28,764 bases of DNA from Zygophlyctis sp. KS116 (Eukaryota > Chytridiomycota). Below are positions 24,378-28,764 of this stretch, piece by piece (within the stretch, counting starts at the first letter, position 1; each line of letters starts with the position of its first letter). The position numbers were made by a program, and so were the translations under genes. Below the pieces are notes generated by a model that did no database searches, was not told where the DNA came from, and worked only from the letters and a program-made list of their open reading frames with translations. The stretch lies in assembly GCA_054661495.1 (NCBI GenBank), contig BAAFSQ010000120.1, positions 1 to 28,764 of the forward strand. The letters are read 5' to 3'.

Positions 24378-26776
24378 TCAAGCATTTATATTTAAGATTA
24401 TAGACTCTACTAGTACAAATAGAGTCATGCCAGTAAGAAGGGTCAGTGAAACCGTTGCAGTCACGTAATTTGGAATAATATCTGTCCACCATTTAGGTAG
24501 GGCCCTCCACGATGTTTCTAAATATTCTTCTGATCCATCTTCTGGACCATGAACAAGTAAGTTTACAGACATGTTTGCATCATCAGGAACTACTTTACCA
24601 ACAGTGAATGATGGGCCAAATGCAGATGCTCTTCTTTGTGGTGCAACGATGGAAATATATGGATCAGGATTCATCATAGCTGAAGGTCTTCTCCCCATTC
24701 GAGGGCCTCCAGGAGCAGCTAATCCATGAATTGTAGATGATGGGGGTAGTTGTGATGCATTACTTCCCCTTCGGTTCATTGACATCATTGGCAATCCAAT
24801 ATTTGATGCATTACTTCCCCTACGAGATGGAACATATCCTTCTTGTACTTCATTCATTGAAAGTTTAGAGCCCATGATTTTAGATGCAACTAAATTCGTA
24901 TATAAAGTATTATTGTCCCTTTGATTTCCCAACATATGACGTACTTCACGTTTTGAAATTGATCGACAAGACAATGCAGACATTCGAGAACTTACTGACA
25001 GGCCAGATGTAGAAATGTAACGATCATCTAATTTTTTACCAGAAAGAGCTTTTGGTTCAGCAAATGGATCTCTAGGAGGCCCCAGTCTTTCTAAATCTGC
25101 ATGCGGAAGATGGTAAATGTAATCAAAGTCATCATCTTCATCATCTATAACTTTTTTAACCCCAGCTTCAATGTCCAAAAACTCCAACTATTTTGATTAG
25201 TGCAGATTAAAATTTACTTCATCCAAAACTGACTGCTGCATGACTAGATTTCTTTTAGAGAGGAAAAGGTATATTAAAAAGGGAAAAATGAAATTACAAG
25301 GAGCCTGGAAAAAGATACTAGTCCAGGTTTCTAATCAATTAGTGGAAGAAATTACGAAAGTTTTCATTCCAAGTTCCAGTCAACATTGGAATTGCAATTA
25401 TAAATGGAACAGTAATACCAAAAAATGCAGCAGAAGCTAAATGTCGTTACATATGAAAAATTACACTTTGAACACAGTCTAGAAGACACCAAGTTTAACT
25501 GTACAATAATCATAGCGACTGGAATTGAAGTCAAGTACACCAAAAATGAGAATAGTATATTAACAATCGTATTCCAGGTGATTGAAGAAGCAGGCAGATT
25601 TGCGCTTGTACCAATAGCTTGGATGATGTTTGACCCAACAGGCACTGGAAAAGAAAATCCGGCTATTTTCAGACAAAAAAATCTTACGAATAAGTCCTAC
25701 AATCAAATAAAATCCTGTAGACAAATATGTAGAAATCCATAATGTTTTTTGGGCATTTACATTTTTATGCTATGTTTTTAACACTTTAAACGTACAGTAA
25801 TGTTAACCCATGAAGGTGCTGTATTTGCAAGGGCTAATTATAAATCACAGTATAATTACTAAAATTAAACAAAATATTGGGTATAGCAGCAATCATATTC
25901 GAACCAAAGGCAGGAACTAAATTCAAATCAAATCCATTCTGGATTGATTGAATACACCAAGAGAATAAAACTAAGAGCAAAAATGCAAATGATACTAAAA
26001 TGAGTTCGATAAATCTATCTTACTAAATTGTATAATCATATTGTCATTTAAATCAATCATCAACAGTGGAATCATGAATCCTAAAACAACCTAAATCAAT
26101 TAAAAAATCGTAATTTACAATATAACCCAAAGTGAAAAGCATGTAATTCTCTCCAAATGGTGAATTAGTATTAGCTTCTTGACGAACACAGTATATTCCA
26201 GCTACAGGAGTAATTCCGTATCCACAAGTCACGCCGAATAAGTTTACAAAAGCAGAGTCCATTTGCTTATATCAGATTTTAAAATCTTACAGCTACAGCT
26301 GAGATAATTGATGCGATATTAAACGATTGCATTGATCCATATAAAACAAGATGAGTGGCATAATATGGTATACGACCATAAAACTAACATTTACATGTTA
26401 CGATCATACCTGATGAACTAGCACTGTGAATTCTACATTCCTCTTATCATCATAAATATTAAAATTACCTCGAAATTCTCGTTTCCCGGGAATTTTGTAA
26501 GAGCCTCTAGCAAGAGTAAGGATGCGAAATTCGCTAATGTAGATATTATAATAAAAAATAGAATCGTTCTGTGATTAATTTCAATTTTAATGATTTACAT
26601 AAACCATCCAGACTGTTGAAAAACACTTGGAATGAGAGTGATAGCTTGCTATTAACGCGAATTATGTTACCAGGCCCAGTGATACTACAGATTAACACAG
26701 ATAATCCACCAACAAATCCCCTGATATTTTATTGAAATAGATCTTACACATTCTTCGTATATGCTTCATCAGACAT
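24378..26776 (-). CDS. AAAP-family amino acid transporter, 15 exons
   Basis: Fifteen exons give 673 aa: 26748-26776, 26671-26720, 26599-26644, 26469-26568, 26410-26442, 26291-26383, 26119-26265, 26024-26090, 25860-25994, 25796-25833, 25688-25769, 25465-25662, 25356-25436, 25218-25330, 24378-25187. All 14 introns are 25-30 nt. The protein opens GFVGGLSVLICSITGPAITL, then QSFNIASIISAVAQMDS, YMLFTLGYIVVLGFMIPLL, SFPVPVGSNIIQAIG, and FFGITVPFIIAIPMLTG. About ten membrane spans are visible. This is the AAAP (SLC36/38, fungal AVT-like) fold, which exchanges amino acids with protons or sodium at plasma or vacuolar membrane. A cytosolic insert of about 240 residues precedes the last span and carries four RRxS sites (Ser529, 546, 573, 592). 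Substrate is unknown. Without splicing almost nothing of the transporter is readable. Confidence 0.88.
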
Positions 26777-26868
26777 GTTGCTATTATGGATTAATTATTG
26801 AGATGACGTCAAAGATGATCGGAAATCAGTTTATTTTCCATTACATAAATTACCATAAGTTTAGTAAA
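26777..26868 (-). promoter_or_regulatory. Transporter promoter with palindromic CRE (TGACGTCA)
   Basis: The 92 bp between the SCAR stop and the AAAP transporter start must hold the transporter promoter. A perfect TGACGTCA palindrome occupies 26814-26821, 38 bp upstream of the ATG. This is the binding site of CREB/ATF-type bZIP factors, which in fungi respond to nutrients or stress. The position suits a core-proximal regulator of an amino acid transporter; function is inferred. Confidence 0.5.
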
Positions 26869-27867
26869 TTAGTTCCAATCATCATCTCCACTATTATTTC
26901 CTTCTGAGCTATCACTCATTTCCAACGCCACTCTACGCATTAAAAGAGATGTTAGATCTTGATTGCCCTTTAGAACATTTGTCCTGGTATTCTGATCACC
27001 AATCTTTTTTAATTTAAACTAGATTATTACTCTTTGTTAATTACTTGTGAATTACGTATATCATCAAGGAACGTATTAAATTTTGATCTAGATTCAGTTT
27101 CAGTTTCAGATTCAACTTCAGTGTCTAGATCTGTACTCAACATATTAATTTCTGACTGATCGCTATATCCGCCGGCCAGACTGAAATGAAGATCAGTAGA
27201 ATTGCTTATGGGATCTATATTTGATATGTTTTGAATTTCAGTTGACAAATTGAGAGTCTTGGAAGAGGTACACGTTGGCGAATCAAGAACTGGTTTTTCA
27301 GCATCAGATATTATTTGTTCTACAGCAGAAGTCATGCTTTTCAACGACTCTTGTAAATGAATAGATTGCTGATAGTAAAATTCTGGATTTGAATAAAGCT
27401 TAATATGATTATAGATTCATCTTACTTTGGCACAGGATTTACCATCTTCACGAAAAGAATCTAACAAATGCAACTCTGGCTTTGAATGACATCGATCATA
27501 AGCTATAGCCACATTATGAGGCCGGTTTTTTGAAGTAAATAAATATAAAAATGTATGAAATTTAGGTTGCCATTCAATTCCTGATTGTAAATGACAATAA
27601 ATATTACGCTTTCGATCAAGGGAAGTGCCAATTAAATTGTCCAGGTAGAATCCGATTTCCTTTCTTGATGACAGATTATTGATTCTCTTATGAATTTGGC
27701 TTACTCTTTCGGACACATTGTCCAAGCGGGCATGTAATACAATCATTTAAAGAAGCGTGTCTTACATTCAAAATCATCCATGTCATACATAAGCTCATGA
27801 ATAAAATCTGTCAATCTTTCGTTTATTATCTAAGAGTAAGATATATTGAAAAATTCACTTTAGACAT
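26869..27867 (-). CDS. SCAR: SCAR/WAVE actin-nucleation promoting factor
   Basis: Five exons (27859-27867, 27766-27829, 27426-27739, 27045-27398, 26869-27018) give 296 aa. The SCAR homology domain is clear: a helical start (HARLDNVSERVSQIHKRINN) and then PELHLLDSFREDGKSCAKLY continuing SNPEFYYQQS, split by a 27-nt intron. The C-terminal VCA is rebuilt by a 26-nt intron: WH2 FLDDIRNSQFKLKKI (binds G-actin), central helix LLMRRVALEMSDS, and acidic tail DDDWN (binds Arp2/3). SCAR works in the WAVE complex downstream of Rac to drive branched actin and pseudopods. There is no proline-rich stretch, and the usual N-terminal 30-40 residues are missing. The second intron (27740-27765) would end in TG, not AG; if it is not spliced, a stop truncates the protein after 31 residues. 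The start overlaps the zinc-finger gene by 8 bp. Confidence 0.85.
27740..27765 (-). other. Apparent 26-nt GT-TG intron in SCAR
   Basis: On the coding strand the exon ends GATGATTTTGAAT, then GTAAGACACGCTTCTTTAAA and TGATTG, then TATTACATGCCCGC. The donor is a consensus GTAAG. No AG occurs within a usable distance in the right frame; the first in-frame one would make a 62-nt intron and remove conserved SCAR residues. Ending at TTG gives 26 nt, the normal size here, keeps the frame, and aligns the helix with WAVE at nearly the right spacing. A sequencing error or allele (TAG to TTG type) is the main alternative. Confidence 0.5.
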
Positions 27868-28764
27868 GTGAGTACTCTTTATTCAAAAACGGAGAATTAG
27901 TTAGAAACTGGAATCGGCCAAAATTAACCTTGGTCGATTCTATTGATTCATCCAATAATATTATTCCTCTTGATCCTGCATGATTTTTGGAGTGATGAAT
28001 CATATTGTCTCTTCGAACAAATTCCCTTGGACAGTCTTCCAATAGACACTTGAATGGCTTAACTCCTAAATGTATTTTTGCATGACGCTTTAGATGAGCT
28101 CCGGATGTAAAGCTTTTCAGGCAATCCTGCATATAATTACTTCAAAATCACTCACATGTTTCTTGCAGATAAACCCCTTTCCTGATTTAGAATCGTTTTG
28201 GGATAGCAGTTCCGAACTCTGGACATCGGTATCTTTTGAATTGGTAGATTTAGAAACATCGTTGGATTCATTATTATCAGTAATTTCAGTCATCAAGCAC
28301 ATGGATGAATTTCCCTGAATAACAGATCCATAATGAAGTCCATGGCTTGATACGATGGAATGCTCCCTAGTTGCCCTTTGATAAGTTCCATCTGGGATAG
28401 TCTCTGAAAGAGCATTGATCAGGTCCTCTGGTAGAGCATTTTTTTGAGTAGAAGGAACATATGGATATCTTACCCTGTAAGTATATTCTACGTCCTGATA
28501 AGCATGGTCATGATAAGAATGAATCTCTGGTGGCTGAAAGTAATAGTAATTTCTGGGATAATTTTTGCTTAAGTATTCGCGATTTTGTAACTGATTTTGG
28601 GAATTTTGCATTTGTTCAATTTCAATCGGTGACAGTGGATTTGCATAGTCGTGCATAGACATTGCAAGCTGAGCATTGTTAGTCCAGTACATACACGCGC
28701 CAAAAAAACAATTCGGATTATCAAACTGCCGGAATTTTATCACGGAGATGCAAATCCGACCCCA
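27860..28764 (-). CDS. C2H2 zinc-finger transcription factor, 5' end at window edge
   Basis: Two visible exons (28156 to at least 28692, and 27860-28126; 29-nt intron with GTGAGT donor). From the first in-frame ATG (28692) the protein has 267 aa, but the frame stays open to the edge, so more may lie outside. The N-terminal part is Asn/Gln/Ser/Tyr-rich and low in structure, like an activation region. Two tandem C2H2 fingers follow: FIC-x4-C...HLKRHAKIH (split by the intron) and FKC-x4-C...NMIHHSKNH, linked by LGVKP, a variant of TGEKP. Paired terminal fingers after a disordered region are typical of fungal Msn2/Com2-like regulators; target genes cannot be predicted. The C-terminal 35 residues after the fingers are unrecognised. 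Its stop lies inside the first codons of SCAR. Confidence 0.83.

Noticed and set aside
27019-27059. Termination of SCAR after NSQVINKE, without a VCA region
   Set aside because: A 26-nt intron (27019-27044) restores a textbook WH2 and central/acidic tail, so the stop is intronic.
27700-27770. Programmed -1 frameshift in SCAR at TTT AAA TGA
   Set aside because: The site is not a standard slippery heptamer, and the frameshifted product would insert about eight extra residues in the helix; the intron model aligns better.
27830-27865. Fusion of the zinc-finger gene to SCAR by a 36-nt intron with GTCTAA donor
   Set aside because: The donor is atypical, whereas a 29-nt GTGAAT...TTAG intron immediately after an ATG TCT AAA exon is normal for this genome; a C2H2-SCAR fusion also makes little functional sense.

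Overview
This is eukaryotic nuclear DNA, AT-rich and extremely gene-dense: 18 protein-coding genes in 28.7 kb, 17 complete and one (a C2H2 zinc-finger gene) running off the right edge. I found no RNA genes, transposons or CRISPR arrays. The organism looks like a zoosporic, early-diverging fungus or a close relative (chytrid, aphelid or Rozella-like); the exact lineage cannot be fixed from the sequence. Fungal-type genes are Chz1, an Rxt2-like protein, Erg27 and a Pbi2-type protease inhibitor. A CC2D2A transition-zone gene and a Dpy-30/DYDC-like gene point to a cilium. A SCAR/WAVE gene and a formin fused to a PTEN-like domain point to actin-driven motility.

The most striking property is intron size. 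By joining conserved protein blocks I reconstructed 60 spliceosomal introns, all 23-34 nt long, typically GTAAG/GTATN...(CTAAY)...TAG. One gene carries 14 of them. Many are in frame or contain no useful stop, so single-ORF reading gives truncated or wrong proteins; exon coordinates are given in each gene entry.

Layout, left to right: a 35-bp tandem repeat (1-142); mitochondrial ribosomal protein uS19m (-) diverging from RNA polymerase I largest subunit (+); Dpy-30 protein (-) and histone chaperone Chz1 (-); ARID protein (+) and CC2D2A (+); then, transcribed leftward, CWC25 > protease B inhibitor > STYX-like phosphatase > F-box protein > DOMON protein (listed in transcription order, 15288 down to 10993), with spacings of 7, 5, -20 and 83 bp. 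VPS29 (+) starts 30 bp from the CWC25 start. The PTEN-formin (-) follows, then ERG27 (+) and sulfite oxidase (-) ending 5 bp apart, an Rxt2-like gene (-), an AAAP amino-acid transporter (-), SCAR/WAVE (-) and the C2H2 factor (-), which overlaps the SCAR start by 8 bp.

There is no single functional pathway; this is a core housekeeping region. Themes are ribosome synthesis (Pol I, uS19m), chromatin (Chz1, ARID, Rxt2), ciliary transition zone, actin nucleation (SCAR, formin), endosome/vacuole (VPS29, Pbi2), and sterol and sulfur metabolism. The features most worth following are the minimal introns (one apparently ending in TG), operon-like packing with overlapping same-strand genes, a STYX-like protein that keeps the catalytic cysteine, a VPS29 that has lost its metal-binding histidines, and the PTEN-formin fusion.
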